Positions 35,772 through 43,855 of a DNA stretch of 64,000 nt are shown piece by piece. The DNA lies in contig NZ_JACIBT010000003.1 of assembly GCF_014195445.1 (NCBI RefSeq), forward strand, positions 1-64,000. Direction: 5' to 3'. Source of the stretch: Garicola koreensis (lineage in GTDB: Bacteria; Actinomycetota; Actinomycetes; Actinomycetales; Micrococcaceae). The translations under genes were made by a program, and so were the position numbers. The notes below the pieces were generated by a model. It did no database searches. It had not been told where the DNA came from and saw only the letters and a list, made by a program, of their open reading frames with translations. Every line of letters starts with the position of its first letter. Position 1 is the stretch's first letter.

Positions 35772-37741
35772 TGGCTTCCAAGAAGGAGAGCAAGATCCAC
35801 CGTGAGTCGCTGCTTCGAACGGTGAAGATGCTCCTGCCGTTCGTCAAGCGCCACAAGCTGTTGGTGACTCTGGGGCTGCTGGCGCTGATGGGTGACGTGG
35901 TGTTCCGCATCCTTGAGCCGTGGCCGGTGAAGTACGCCGTCGACACCGTCTCCGAAGCCCTGGGCGCAGAAGTCTCCGACGTCGCCGCCACTGACGAGAA
36001 CGTCGGGCAGCTCATCGCCTTCTGGGCGGTGGCGCTGGCGCTGATCGTCGGCGGCCGCGCGGCGTGCAACTATGCCTCCACGATCGCCTTCGCCCGAACC
36101 GGGGTGAAGGTGGTCGCGGCCCTGCGGGTCCGGGTCTTCGCCCACATTCAGGCGCTCTCCCTGCGGTACCACTCCAAAGCATCGGTCGGGGACACCTCGC
36201 AGCGGCTGGTCGGCGATATGGGCCGGCTGCAGGAAGTCGCAGTGACTGCTGGGCTGCCGCTGGCGGGAAATCTGCTCACCCTGGTGACCCTGTTCGTCGT
36301 CGTCATCGTGCTCAACCCGATGCTTGCGGTGATTGTGCTGGTCACCGGCATCGCCTACCTGCTGGTGTCACGATCGCTGAGTCCGCAGATCACCTCGGCC
36401 TCTCGGGACACCCGCAAGGGCGAGGGCCGGCTGGTCGGCGACGCCGCCGAAGCGCTGGCAGCCATTCGTGTGGTTCAGGCCTACGGCCTGGAGGACACCG
36501 TGGCCTCCGGCTTCGCCGCCGGGAACAACACTGCGGTGAAGGCCGGCATCCGCGCCCGGCGGCTGGCCGCGCGTCTGGAGCGCTCCACTGACGTGTTCGT
36601 CGGCGTCGCCACCGCTGTGGTGCTCGGCTTCGGCGGCTGGCAGGTGCTCGCTGGAATCATGACTCCCGGTGACATGGTGCTGTTCCTGATGTACCTGAAG
36701 GTGGCGATGAAGCCGTTGCGGGACATGGCCAAGTACACCGGGCGCATCGCGCGTGCCACCGCCTCCGGAGAGCGCATCGCCGATCTGCTCGATGAGCCGA
36801 TTGAGATCCAGGACCCCCCTGACCCAATGCCGATGCGTCAGGTCTCAGGCGATATCCGGTTCTGGAACGTCAGTGCAGCCGACGGCCGTGGTGTGCCGCT
36901 GTTCGAAGATCTGAATCTGCATATCCCGGCTGGGCAGCGGGTGGGGCTTTTAGGTCCCTCCGGTGCCGGCAAATCGACGCTGACCGGTTATCTGATGCGG
37001 TTGGCCGACCCGGATTCGGGCTCAGTGCTGGTCGACGGCTATTCCACCCGCAGTGTGGCGAAGTCGCAGCTGCGCGCCAATATTGCCGTGCTGCTGCAGG
37101 AGTCGGTGCTGTTCTCCACCAGCATCGCCGACAACATCCGCCACGGGCGGCCCGACGCCACCGACGAGGAGGTCGTCGCCGCCGCCCGCAGGGCTGGTGC
37201 CCACCAGTTCATCATGAGTCTGCCCGATGAGTACCAGACCGTGCTGGGCAACCGCGGAGACACCCTCTCCGGCGGGCAGCGGCAGCGAGTGGCCATTGCT
37301 CGGGCGCTGATTCGTGAGGCCCCGATCGTGCTTCTCGATGAGCCCACCACCGGGCTGGACCCGGCCTCGAAGTCGCTGGTGGAGACCTCGCTGCGGGAGC
37401 TGACCCGCGGCCGCACCACGGTGGCGATCACGCACGACCTGTCGATGATTCAGTCCCTGGACCGGGTGCTGTGGCTGCAGCACGGCACGATCATCGAGGA
37501 CGGTGCGCCTGAGCAGCTGCTCACCGACCCGGACTCGCAGCTTGCCCAGTGGGCCGCCACCCAGCGCGGGGCGGCCGAGGCCGGCGCGCAGACGGCATCC
37601 GGGCAGGTCGCAGTGCCCCAGCCTGATGCGGCTGAGCCGGATGCCGATGAGCCGGGTGGCTCTGATCCCTCTGCCCTGCGCCCGAGTCTGCCCAGCGCCC
37701 ACGATGTTCTCATTCCCGCTCGGAGGGTGATCAGTGCATGA
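35771..37741 (+). CDS. ABC exporter half-transporter (TMD-NBD fusion)
   Basis: A 656-residue type IV ABC exporter (MsbA/lipid- and drug-exporter group). Six TMs span about residues 30-330 (LLALMGDVVFRILEPWPVKYAVDTV is TM1). The NBD has Walker A GLLGPSGAGKSTL near 394, Q-loop LLQESVLF, signature LSGGQRQRVAIARAL and Walker B IVLLDEPTTGLDPASKSLVE. A 90-residue acidic Pro/Ala-rich tail follows. There is no peptidase C39 domain, so it is not a typical peptide-processing exporter. Position between glycosyltransferases and kinases suggests it flips or exports the glycoconjugate. Confidence 0.9.
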   Translation: MASKKESKIHRESLLRTVKMLLPFVKRHKLLVTLGLLALMGDVVFRILEPWPVKYAVDTVSEALGAEVSDVAATDENVGQLIAFWAVALALIVGGRAACNYASTIAFARTGVKVVAALRVRVFAHIQALSLRYHSKASVGDTSQRLVGDMGRLQEVAVTAGLPLAGNLLTLVTLFVVVIVLNPMLAVIVLVTGIAYLLVSRSLSPQITSASRDTRKGEGRLVGDAAEALAAIRVVQAYGLEDTVASGFAAGNNTAVKAGIRARRLAARLERSTDVFVGVATAVVLGFGGWQVLAGIMTPGDMVLFLMYLKVAMKPLRDMAKYTGRIARATASGERIADLLDEPIEIQDPPDPMPMRQVSGDIRFWNVSAADGRGVPLFEDLNLHIPAGQRVGLLGPSGAGKSTLTGYLMRLADPDSGSVLVDGYSTRSVAKSQLRANIAVLLQESVLFSTSIADNIRHGRPDATDEEVVAAARRAGAHQFIMSLPDEYQTVLGNRGDTLSGGQRQRVAIARALIREAPIVLLDEPTTGLDPASKSLVETSLRELTRGRTTVAITHDLSMIQSLDRVLWLQHGTIIEDGAPEQLLTDPDSQLAQWAATQRGAAEAGAQTASGQVAVPQPDAAEPDADEPGGSDPSALRPSLPSAHDVLIPARRVISA

Positions 37742-38973
37742 GCCTCACCACCACACAGTCCACTTCGGCCAGCGGCCGTCCCACCTCGTCCAGCGACCGG
37801 CAGGACGGCGGCGGGACGCTGCAGCCGCTCACTGTGTCGGCAGCCGATGCCCTGGCGGCCAACGCTTCTGGTTTGGAGCGCGCTGGTGAGCTGCTGGACC
37901 CGGCGGCGCTGTCTGAGCTGCTGGGCCAGCAGGTGAGAATCACCCATGTGCGCAGCAAGCCCGACCGTTCGCTGCTGGTGGCCCATACCGACAGTCGCGG
38001 CGAAGCCGGCTGGACCATGCTCACCGTTGACCCGGTGAAATATCACAACGCGCAGGAGCGCGCGGAGGGCTTCGGCCGCAGGATCCAGGTGCACAGCACC
38101 GCTGGGCCCCACCTCTTCAGCGGCTCGGTGTGGTCGGACCCGCAGCTGGCCAAGGAGCTCACCGAAGCTCGCGCGGTCCTCGGCGAGGACGTTTCCTGGC
38201 AGATTCTGCGCTACAACCCGCGACGCCGGGTGGTGGCCACACTCAGGTCCGGGAGCAGCCAGAAAGTCGTTCGCGTGCTGGCCAGCGGCGCGGATCACCT
38301 GCGTCAGACCACCCGGCACTGGCGCGGACTGGGCCTGCCGGTCAGCAATGTCTCTGCACTGGGTCAGCGCAGCACCGCTGTCATCGCCCCGATGTGGGGA
38401 GTCAGCGACCTGCACAGCAGCCCGCATCCGCCAGCGGCGGTGACCGCCGGTGCCGCCGTCGCCGCGCTGCACGCTGCCCCGCCACGCAGATCCGCTGCCA
38501 ACTGTGCTCACCCAGACCCCCAGAGAGCCGCCGCCGGACTGGGCCAGGTGGCCCCATGGGCGCAGCAGCGCGCCACCACCCTCGCCGAACGGTTGGCGGA
38601 GCGGCTGGCACCGTTGGGCAGCTCCACCGCAGCGGAGATTCACGGTGACCTCTCCCCCGACCAAGTGGTGCTGGCCGCCCACGGCAGTCATAAGATCCGA
38701 CTGATCGACCTGGACCGAGCCGGAAGCGGACACCCGATGCGCGATGTGGGCTCCTGGGTCGCAGCCTGTCGGCGCAATGAGCAGACTGAGCTGATCGATG
38801 CTTTCCTCACCGGCTACACCGAACACGCCCCCGCAGAGCCGGACGATATGCACGCCTGGGAGGCCTATGCCCACCTTGCCGGTGCCGCGGACTTCTTCCG
38901 CCACCGCGAAACCGACTGGCCAGCGCACACGGTTCGCGCGCTGGACCTGACTGAGGAGGCCCTCAACAGATGA
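37738..38973 (+). CDS. APH/choline-kinase-fold phosphotransferase-like protein 1
   Basis: A 411-residue cytoplasmic protein of the aminoglycoside phosphotransferase/choline kinase superfamily. It has WQILRYNPRRRVVATL with SSQKVVRVLAS (N-lobe, probable ATP-contacting Lys), the catalytic Brenner-type motif IHGDLSPDQ (His302, Asp304) and the metal-binding IDLDRAG (Asp324 or Asp326). The usual Asn of HGDxxxxN is Gln309. Such kinases act on many hydroxyl compounds; in a glycosyltransferase operon a sugar or head-group kinase is more likely than drug resistance. ATGA overlap with the ABC gene. Confidence 0.82.
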   Translation: MSLTTTQSTSASGRPTSSSDRQDGGGTLQPLTVSAADALAANASGLERAGELLDPAALSELLGQQVRITHVRSKPDRSLLVAHTDSRGEAGWTMLTVDPVKYHNAQERAEGFGRRIQVHSTAGPHLFSGSVWSDPQLAKELTEARAVLGEDVSWQILRYNPRRRVVATLRSGSSQKVVRVLASGADHLRQTTRHWRGLGLPVSNVSALGQRSTAVIAPMWGVSDLHSSPHPPAAVTAGAAVAALHAAPPRRSAANCAHPDPQRAAAGLGQVAPWAQQRATTLAERLAERLAPLGSSTAAEIHGDLSPDQVVLAAHGSHKIRLIDLDRAGSGHPMRDVGSWVAACRRNEQTELIDAFLTGYTEHAPAEPDDMHAWEAYAHLAGAADFFRHRETDWPAHTVRALDLTEEALNR

Positions 38974-40052
38974 ACCCCACAGAGACTCGTCCGCGCAGCG
39001 GTCCGAGCACCGCTTCAGATCTGCCCGCGACCCGACTGACCACTGCCGACGGCAGCCTGAGCGTGCGCCGCGCGTGGCCGGTGCCCGGCTCGGACCCGCA
39101 CACATTAGCCATAGAACTCGACGACGCCGACACCATCCGCGCCGGCTGGTGGTCAGCGGATAAGCTGCGCCTGCTGGACGCCGGCGAGGACCCGAAGCTG
39201 GCCGCCTTGGCGGCCGCCGCGCAGCAGGGCACCGTGATCTCCCACCGGCCCGGCAAGCGAGCGGTGGTCCGCAGCTCCGACGATGCGCGTTATGTGAAGG
39301 TCGTCAAAGCCGGAAAGGCCGGCAGCATCCTCGACGGCGTGCGCCGGGCCGCCGCATTCTCCGGGCCCTTCCGCACCCCAGAGGTGCTGGGCAGCACCGA
39401 GTCCACAGTCACCTTCGCCGCCCTGGAGGGGCAGAGTCTGCATGAGGCGAACACCTTCACCGCCGATCAGTGGCGAACCGCATGGTTGGCGGTCTGCGCA
39501 GCCTGGGAAGAGTCCGTGGCTGAGCCACGCTCAACGGCGGCATCGGCGCCGGTGCGTCAGTCGGGGCTCATTCACCGCGCGGAGGCTGAGATCGCCGTGC
39601 TGCGCCACTGGTACCAGCTGGCCCGCCCCTGGCTGAGCGATGAGGAGCAGGCCCACCAATCCGTGGAGCACCTGGCAGAGCTGCTGGCGAGCCTGCCGCA
39701 GGAGCAGCTGCGCCCGGCACACCGGGATCTGCACGATAAGCAGCTGCTGTGGTCTGCGCAGGCGGGGCCGGGGCTGCTGGATGTGGACACCGCCTGTCTG
39801 GCGGATCCTGCGCTGGACCTGGGGAATCTGCGCGCTCACGCGCTGCTGCGTCGTCGTCAGGGTGTGTGGACGGCCGAGCAGGCGGAGACGGTCACCTTCT
39901 GCGTGGATGAGACCGCGCAGCGGATCGGTGCACCCATGCCCACGGTCGCCGTCTACGAACAGTCTGCTCTGCTGCGCCTGGGCTTCGTCTATGCGGTGCG
40001 GCCGCAGTACGCCCGGGTCGCCGAGCAGCTGCGTGAACTGATCCGCGCCTAG
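38970..40052 (+). CDS. APH/choline-kinase-fold phosphotransferase-like protein 2
   Basis: A 360-residue relative of the preceding protein. The N-lobe has HRPGKRAVVRSSDDARYVKVVKAGK, the catalytic loop is HRDLHDKQ (His251, Asp253) and the metal site LLDVDTACLADPALDLGN (Asp271 or Asp273). The catalytic Asn is again Gln (Gln258). ATGA overlap with the upstream gene makes it the sixth gene of the operon; its stop overlaps the convergent gene at 40049 by four bases. The two tandem kinases differ strongly in sequence, so they probably have different substrates or form a pair. Confidence 0.82.
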   Translation: MNPTETRPRSGPSTASDLPATRLTTADGSLSVRRAWPVPGSDPHTLAIELDDADTIRAGWWSADKLRLLDAGEDPKLAALAAAAQQGTVISHRPGKRAVVRSSDDARYVKVVKAGKAGSILDGVRRAAAFSGPFRTPEVLGSTESTVTFAALEGQSLHEANTFTADQWRTAWLAVCAAWEESVAEPRSTAASAPVRQSGLIHRAEAEIAVLRHWYQLARPWLSDEEQAHQSVEHLAELLASLPQEQLRPAHRDLHDKQLLWSAQAGPGLLDVDTACLADPALDLGNLRAHALLRRRQGVWTAEQAETVTFCVDETAQRIGAPMPTVAVYEQSALLRLGFVYAVRPQYARVAEQLRELIRA

Positions 40053-40462
40053 TCTGCCCGAGGGCCTCCGCCCAGCCACTGCTGCGTGGGCCGGAGGAAC
40101 AGCATCACCAGAACAGCACCGGCCGGAACCAGAAACCCAGCGCCGACCAGGGGCGCACCACCTGCGAAGAAGTTGAAGGAGAGCACCACGACCAGCAGCT
40201 GCAGCACCATAGTGGGCGTGCGCGCACCTGCCGAGCCGGCCAGTATGCGGAATCCGAGCAGGATGAGCACCGCCCCGGCCACGAGGTAGAGCACCAGCAT
40301 GGCGACTTGCCCGGCGACGTCGAGCTGCTCGGCCTGCCCTGAGACCATCTCACCGATGATGCTGAGGATGACTGCGGCACCCTGCAGCAGCAGAATGAGC
40401 CAGATGCTCCAAACAGTTGCAGGACGCGCGGGAGTGGAGGTGGGTTCAGCCATGGGTTCCAT
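40049..40462 (-). CDS. Small four-TM membrane protein of unknown function
   Basis: A 137-residue protein with four predicted TM segments (about 18-38, 50-70, 83-100, 105-124) and short hydrophilic ends. No family was recognised. It is convergent with the kinase gene (four-base overlap) and divergent from the first secreted-protein gene; the shared 120-bp promoter region holds operator site B, so both may be controlled by the same regulator. ATG 40462 is used; ATG 40453 is in frame. Confidence 0.65.
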   Translation of the reverse strand: MEPMAEPTSTPARPATVWSIWLILLLQGAAVILSIIGEMVSGQAEQLDVAGQVAMLVLYLVAGAVLILLGFRILAGSAGARTPTMVLQLLVVVLSFNFFAGGAPLVGAGFLVPAGAVLVMLFLRPTQQWLGGGPRAD

Positions 40463-40481
40463 TCAATCATCGCCGAAAAGA

Positions 40482-40536
40482 ATGAGAACATTCTCATCTG
40501 TCTCTCCTCCTGCTCTCATCGCCAGGTGGAAGAGTG
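40482..40536 (+). promoter_or_regulatory. Operator site B and -10 upstream of secreted protein 1
   Basis: ATGAGA (40482-40487), four bases, TCTCAT (40492-40497), then TCTCCT (40503) and TCTCAT (40514), each 11 bp apart. AAGAGT (40530-40535) follows 16 bases after the last repeat start, the same distance as in sites A and C. The leader to the ATG at 40583 would be about 40 nucleotides and contains a GGAG ribosome site. Confidence 0.75.
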
Positions 40537-40582
40537 ACCACACAGAGTCAGAGGGATCGTGCTGAAGGAGCAGGGACACATC

Positions 40583-41017
40583 ATGAGCCGACAGACCACC
40601 TGGGTCATCACCGGAGCACTGAGCATCATCGCCATCGGCGGCGGCACCGCAGTGGCCAGCGTCATGGGCCAGGGAACCAACCACGACCTGGGCCCGGCCA
40701 TGGAGGTCACCACCAGTGCCGAGCCGGAAGCGAGCCCCTCGCCGACGGACACCCCCGCTGCCAGCCCCAGCAGCACCGCGGTTCCCACCGCCACCAGCGC
40801 CGCCTCGCCGACCAGCACCCCGACCCCGGAGAGCTCCGACAGCCCCGCCGCACCGGCCACCACTGAGCAGCCGCAGCCGAGCACCGTGAACCCGGCGCCG
40901 CCGTCGTCGCAGGCACCGCTGCAGTCACCGGACTCCTGGACCGCCCCCTCGCCCCAGAGCGTGTCACCGCAGTCGGCGCAGAGCTATTCAGCTCCTTCGG
41001 CTGCCTCCAGCGCGTGA
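40583..41017 (+). CDS. Secreted/anchored Ser-Thr-Pro-rich (mucin-like) protein 1
   Basis: A 144-residue protein. Residues 1-27 (MSRQTTWVITGALSIIAIGGG...) form a signal peptide or N-terminal anchor; a short conserved segment DLGPAMEVT follows, and the rest is almost only Ser, Thr, Pro, Ala and Gln, lacking any globular domain. It ends in SAQSYSAPSAASSA, shared with the paralogue 96 bp downstream. Such sequence is typical of O-glycosylated surface stalks, so it could be a substrate of the nearby glycosyltransferases. Starting at ATG 40583 with GGAG upstream; the frame is open from 40559. Confidence 0.8.
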   Translation: MSRQTTWVITGALSIIAIGGGTAVASVMGQGTNHDLGPAMEVTTSAEPEASPSPTDTPAASPSSTAVPTATSAASPTSTPTPESSDSPAAPATTEQPQPSTVNPAPPSSQAPLQSPDSWTAPSPQSVSPQSAQSYSAPSAASSA

Positions 41018-41068
41018 GAGGGTTCTCATCACTGTCTCCTCTGCTTCTCACCAAAGGCCGGAAGAGTG
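41014..41068 (+). promoter_or_regulatory. Operator site C and -10 upstream of secreted protein 2
   Basis: GTGAGA (41014-41019), four bases, TCTCAT (41024-41029), then TCTCCT (41035) and TCTCAC (41046) at 11-bp steps, and AAGAGT (41062-41067) 16 bases after the last repeat start. The first half-site overlaps the stop codon of secreted protein 1. A TATATC at 41071 is an alternative -10. The layout is nearly identical to site B, so promoter and gene were probably duplicated together. Confidence 0.75.
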
Positions 41069-41112
41069 GGTATATCCGATCAGAACGTTGACATGGAGGA
41101 GCAGGAAATATC

Positions 41113-41547
41113 ATGAGCCGTCAGACCACCTGGGTCATCACCGGAGCACTGAGCATCGTCGCCATCGGCGGCGGCACCGCAATGGCCAGCGGCATGGAGC
41201 CAAGCATCGATCACGATCTGGGCCCAGCCATGGAGGTCACCGCCAGCCCCGAGCCCGCGGGGGCCGCATCGGCACCTGCCACACCTTCGGCCACGCCCAC
41301 CAACACGGCTATCCCCTCAACGGTCAGTGCCACCAGCACGACCTCACCAAACAGCACCGCTTCGCCGACGAGCCCCGCCTCCGCGACAAGTGCGCCCTCG
41401 CCCCAGAGCGTCTCCGCACAGTCAGCGCAGAGCGCCTCCCCCCAGTCGGTGCAGTCAGCTGACAGCGTCTCGGCCCCATCGGCGCAGAGTGTATCGGCGC
41501 AGTCCGCCCAGAGCTACTCAGCTCCCTCAGCTGCATCCAGCGCCTGA
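41113..41547 (+). CDS. Secreted/anchored Ser-Thr-Pro-rich (mucin-like) protein 2
   Basis: A 144-residue paralogue of the preceding protein. The first 25 residues differ at only a few positions, the DLGPAMEVT segment is kept, and the C-terminus again ends SAQSYSAPSAASSA. The middle differs: it contains a degenerate repeat of SVSAQSAQ/SVSAPSAQ type (about residues 98-130). GGAGGAG lies about 13 bases before the ATG. Near-identity at both ends with divergence in the middle suggests selection on signal and C-terminus, or gene conversion at the ends. Confidence 0.8.
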   Translation: MSRQTTWVITGALSIVAIGGGTAMASGMEPSIDHDLGPAMEVTASPEPAGAASAPATPSATPTNTAIPSTVSATSTTSPNSTASPTSPASATSAPSPQSVSAQSAQSASPQSVQSADSVSAPSAQSVSAQSAQSYSAPSAASSA

Positions 41548-41548
41548 G

Positions 41549-41589
41549 GCTGGACCCACATCCCAACAAGGACCGTTCGCGGGACCAGC
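41549..41589. terminator. Possible bidirectional hairpin between convergent genes
   Basis: GCTGGACCC (41549-41557) pairs with GGGACCAGC (41581-41589) except for one mismatch, with a 23-base loop, in the 41-bp gap between secreted protein 2 and the convergent response regulator. No T-run on either side, so termination efficiency is uncertain. Confidence 0.35.
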
Positions 41590-42248
41590 TACGCACTGAG
41601 CCGGTAGCCGACGCCGCGGACGGTCTTGATGCTGTCGGCTCCCATCTTCGCCCGCAGGTACCGGACGTAGACGTCGACCAGATTGGAGCCGGGGTCAAAG
41701 CTGTAGCCCCACACCATCCCCAGCAGCTGCTCACGGGAGAGCACCTGACGGGGGTGGCGCATAAAAGTCTCTGCCAAGGTGAACTCCCGGGACGAGAGCT
41801 CATGCTGGACACCGTCGACGCTGATGATGCGCGAATGCAGGTCCAGCTCCAACGAGCCGGCGCTGAGCCGGGTGGGTTCGTCGGCCGAGCCGCCGCGCAG
41901 CCGCAGGCGTATCCGAGCCAACAGCTCATCGATGCTGAAGGGCTTGGCCATGTAATCATCGGCTCCGGAGTCCAAACCGGCCACAGTGTCGGCCGGAGTG
42001 TCACGGGCGGTGAGAATGATCACCGGGGCGCTGAACTTTTTCGTCCGCAGCCGCGAAAGCATACGCAGCCCATCCTCATCGGGCAGCCCCAGATCCAGCA
42101 CCACCAGGTCCACAGCCGAGTTCAGTGCGTTCTCGAAGCCCTCTGCAGCGGTGGCAGTCCGCAGCGTGGCGTAGCCTGCAGAGCGCAGGCCCTTTTCGAC
42201 GAAGGATGCGATGCGATCCTCGTCCTCAATGATCAGAATATGAGTCAC
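41589..42248 (-). CDS. OmpR-family response regulator of the island two-component system
   Basis: A 219-residue regulator. The receiver domain has the acidic pair EDED (residues 8-11), phospho-acceptor Asp52 (VVLDLGLPDEDG), Thr79 and Lys101 (YMAKPF). The C-terminal winged helix has SSREFTLAETFMRHPRQVLSREQLLGMVWGY and DVYVRYLRAKMGADSIKTVRGVGYRL. OmpR-family proteins bind 11-bp-spaced direct repeats, which is the spacing of the TCTCA repeats at sites A, B and C. ATGA overlap with the kinase gene. Hence the most likely ligand of those sites, including its own promoter (site D). Confidence 0.93.
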   Translation of the reverse strand: MTHILIIEDEDRIASFVEKGLRSAGYATLRTATAAEGFENALNSAVDLVVLDLGLPDEDGLRMLSRLRTKKFSAPVIILTARDTPADTVAGLDSGADDYMAKPFSIDELLARIRLRLRGGSADEPTRLSAGSLELDLHSRIISVDGVQHELSSREFTLAETFMRHPRQVLSREQLLGMVWGYSFDPGSNLVDVYVRYLRAKMGADSIKTVRGVGYRLSA

Positions 42249-43768
42249 CGGTCGTTCTCCTCGCTGCTGTTCTCGGCCTCTGCCTTCTGGGGCAGCACAA
42301 TGGTAAACGTCGACCCGGCGTCCGGGGCAGATTCAACCTCGGTCCGGCCCCCATGGGCGACGGCGATGGCCTCCACGATAGCCAAACCCAGCCCGGACCC
42401 TGCTGCTGTGGTGTCGGTGCGGGCGAAGCGTTCGAAGATCCGCTCGGTGTCTTCGGCGCTGATGCCCCGACCCTGGTCACGCATACTGAGCCGGATCGTC
42501 CCGTCGGAGACGGATGAGCCCATCGAGATGACTGAGTCCGGCGGAGAGAACTTCACCGCATTCGCGGCCAGCTGCAGCCATGCCTGGGTCAGACGCTGAC
42601 GATCCAGCAGCACCGTTCCTTCAGCACGGGAATCGATGAGCCAGCGCCTCTGGCCCAGACCACGGGCCTTGTCATAGACCTCATCGGTCAGTGTTCCCAG
42701 CTCGACCGGCTGCCGCTGGACGAATTCGGGGTGGTCGGCCTGGGCAAGGGTGGTGAGGTCATCGACGACGCGGTTCATCCGATGCAGCTCATCCAGGGTG
42801 AGTTCCCGGGTGGAGACCACATCGTCTTGGTCTCCGACGTCGAGGACCTCCAGGTGTCCTCGCACAATGGTCAATGGGGTGCGCAGCTCGTGGCTGACGT
42901 CGTGAATGAGTTGGTCCTTGGCCTGAAAGGCACCTTCAAGCCGATCCAGCATCTCATTGACGGATCGGGTCATCTCCCCCAGATCATCGCTGCGAGTGAT
43001 GGGGATCCGTTCAGAAATGTCCTCTCGTCCGATGCGCCGGGCTCTGGTCGCCAGCACCCGCACCGGGTGCAGCAGCCGCCCGGCGACCAGCCAGCCCACC
43101 AGTCCGACCACGAGCAGGGACACCAGCGCGACACCGGCGTAGATCACGAACCCTTCGGAGAACACGGCCTTCTCAGCAGTGATGTCATAAGCCAGTACAA
43201 AGGCTGCGACGTCACCGTCGCCGCCGTCTGCGCCCTCGACGGAGGCGTGCACCGGCACCACTGCGGATCGATAGGTGGTGGTCGCCGTCTGGAATGTTGT
43301 GAAGCTTGCCCGCTCGGCCACCGCATACTGACTCAGTTCTTCGATGAGCTCGGTGTCCTCCTCCAGCTTCACCGGAGAGACCGGGGAGGTGTACCTCACC
43401 TCACCGTTGACCATGCCCACGATGCCCTCATTGCGGGTCGGAATGATGCGTTCCATCGCTGTGCGCACCAAATCCGAGGGCGAGGCGAAGCTCTGGCCCG
43501 TGCTCGGGTCCACCCCCACATCGTGCAGAACCCTAAACTGTTCGGCATCGGCTTCGAGCTCGGCGTCGATGCGGGTCTCCACCTGGATCTGCTGGATGAC
43601 GAAGGCGGTGTAGCCGGCCACGGTGAGTGCAAGGGCGGTCAGAGTGACCACTGCAGTCAGAATTCGGGCACGGACGCTGAGGATGCCCAGGCTGCGGCGC
43701 CGCTTCCTGTCGGTGCCGTCCAGGGCCGCGGAGGGCTGCGGCTGGGCAGCAGCATGCTGATTCGTCAC
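42245..43768 (-). CDS. Sensor histidine kinase of the island two-component system
   Basis: A transmembrane kinase of 507 residues from GTG 43768. A basic cytoplasmic leader is followed by TM1 (about 34-59), an extracellular sensor region of about 145 residues without a recognised domain, TM2 (about 207-230), HAMP, HisKA with IHDVSHELRTPLTIVRGHLEVL (His293) and HATPase with GSGLGLAIVEAIAVAHGG. The frame is open to ATG 43816, but those 16 codons are AT-rich, and that ATG lies inside operator site D, so I prefer the GTG; a 523-residue protein is the alternative. It sits upstream of the regulator gene in the same operon. Confidence 0.88.
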   Translation of the reverse strand: MTNQHAAAQPQPSAALDGTDRKRRRSLGILSVRARILTAVVTLTALALTVAGYTAFVIQQIQVETRIDAELEADAEQFRVLHDVGVDPSTGQSFASPSDLVRTAMERIIPTRNEGIVGMVNGEVRYTSPVSPVKLEEDTELIEELSQYAVAERASFTTFQTATTTYRSAVVPVHASVEGADGGDGDVAAFVLAYDITAEKAVFSEGFVIYAGVALVSLLVVGLVGWLVAGRLLHPVRVLATRARRIGREDISERIPITRSDDLGEMTRSVNEMLDRLEGAFQAKDQLIHDVSHELRTPLTIVRGHLEVLDVGDQDDVVSTRELTLDELHRMNRVVDDLTTLAQADHPEFVQRQPVELGTLTDEVYDKARGLGQRRWLIDSRAEGTVLLDRQRLTQAWLQLAANAVKFSPPDSVISMGSSVSDGTIRLSMRDQGRGISAEDTERIFERFARTDTTAAGSGLGLAIVEAIAVAHGGRTEVESAPDAGSTFTIVLPQKAEAENSSEENDR

Positions 43769-43779
43769 ACTGATCAGTT

Positions 43780-43850
43780 TCTCATTGATTGTCGACTTTG
43801 GAGAAATAAAATCCATGAGAGTTTTCTCATTCGTCGCATCCGTCAGAATA
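43780..43850. promoter_or_regulatory. Operator site D in the divergent kinase / APH-3 promoter
   Basis: ATGAGA (43815-43820), four bases, TCTCAT (43825-43830), a degenerate TCGCAT (43834), and a separate TCTCAT at 43780-43785 towards the kinase gene. CAGAAT (43844-43849) six bases before the ATG at 43856 is a plausible -10 for a leaderless APH-3 transcript. The arrangement is less regular than sites A-C but the 16-bp core palindrome is intact. Confidence 0.65.
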
Positions 43851-43855
43851 GAACC

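Noticed and set aside
42731-43855. Upstream part of the open frame that contains kinase 3
   Set aside because: Antisense to the sensor kinase, His/Gln/Asp-rich shadow sequence; homology and the -10-like element support the start at 43856.
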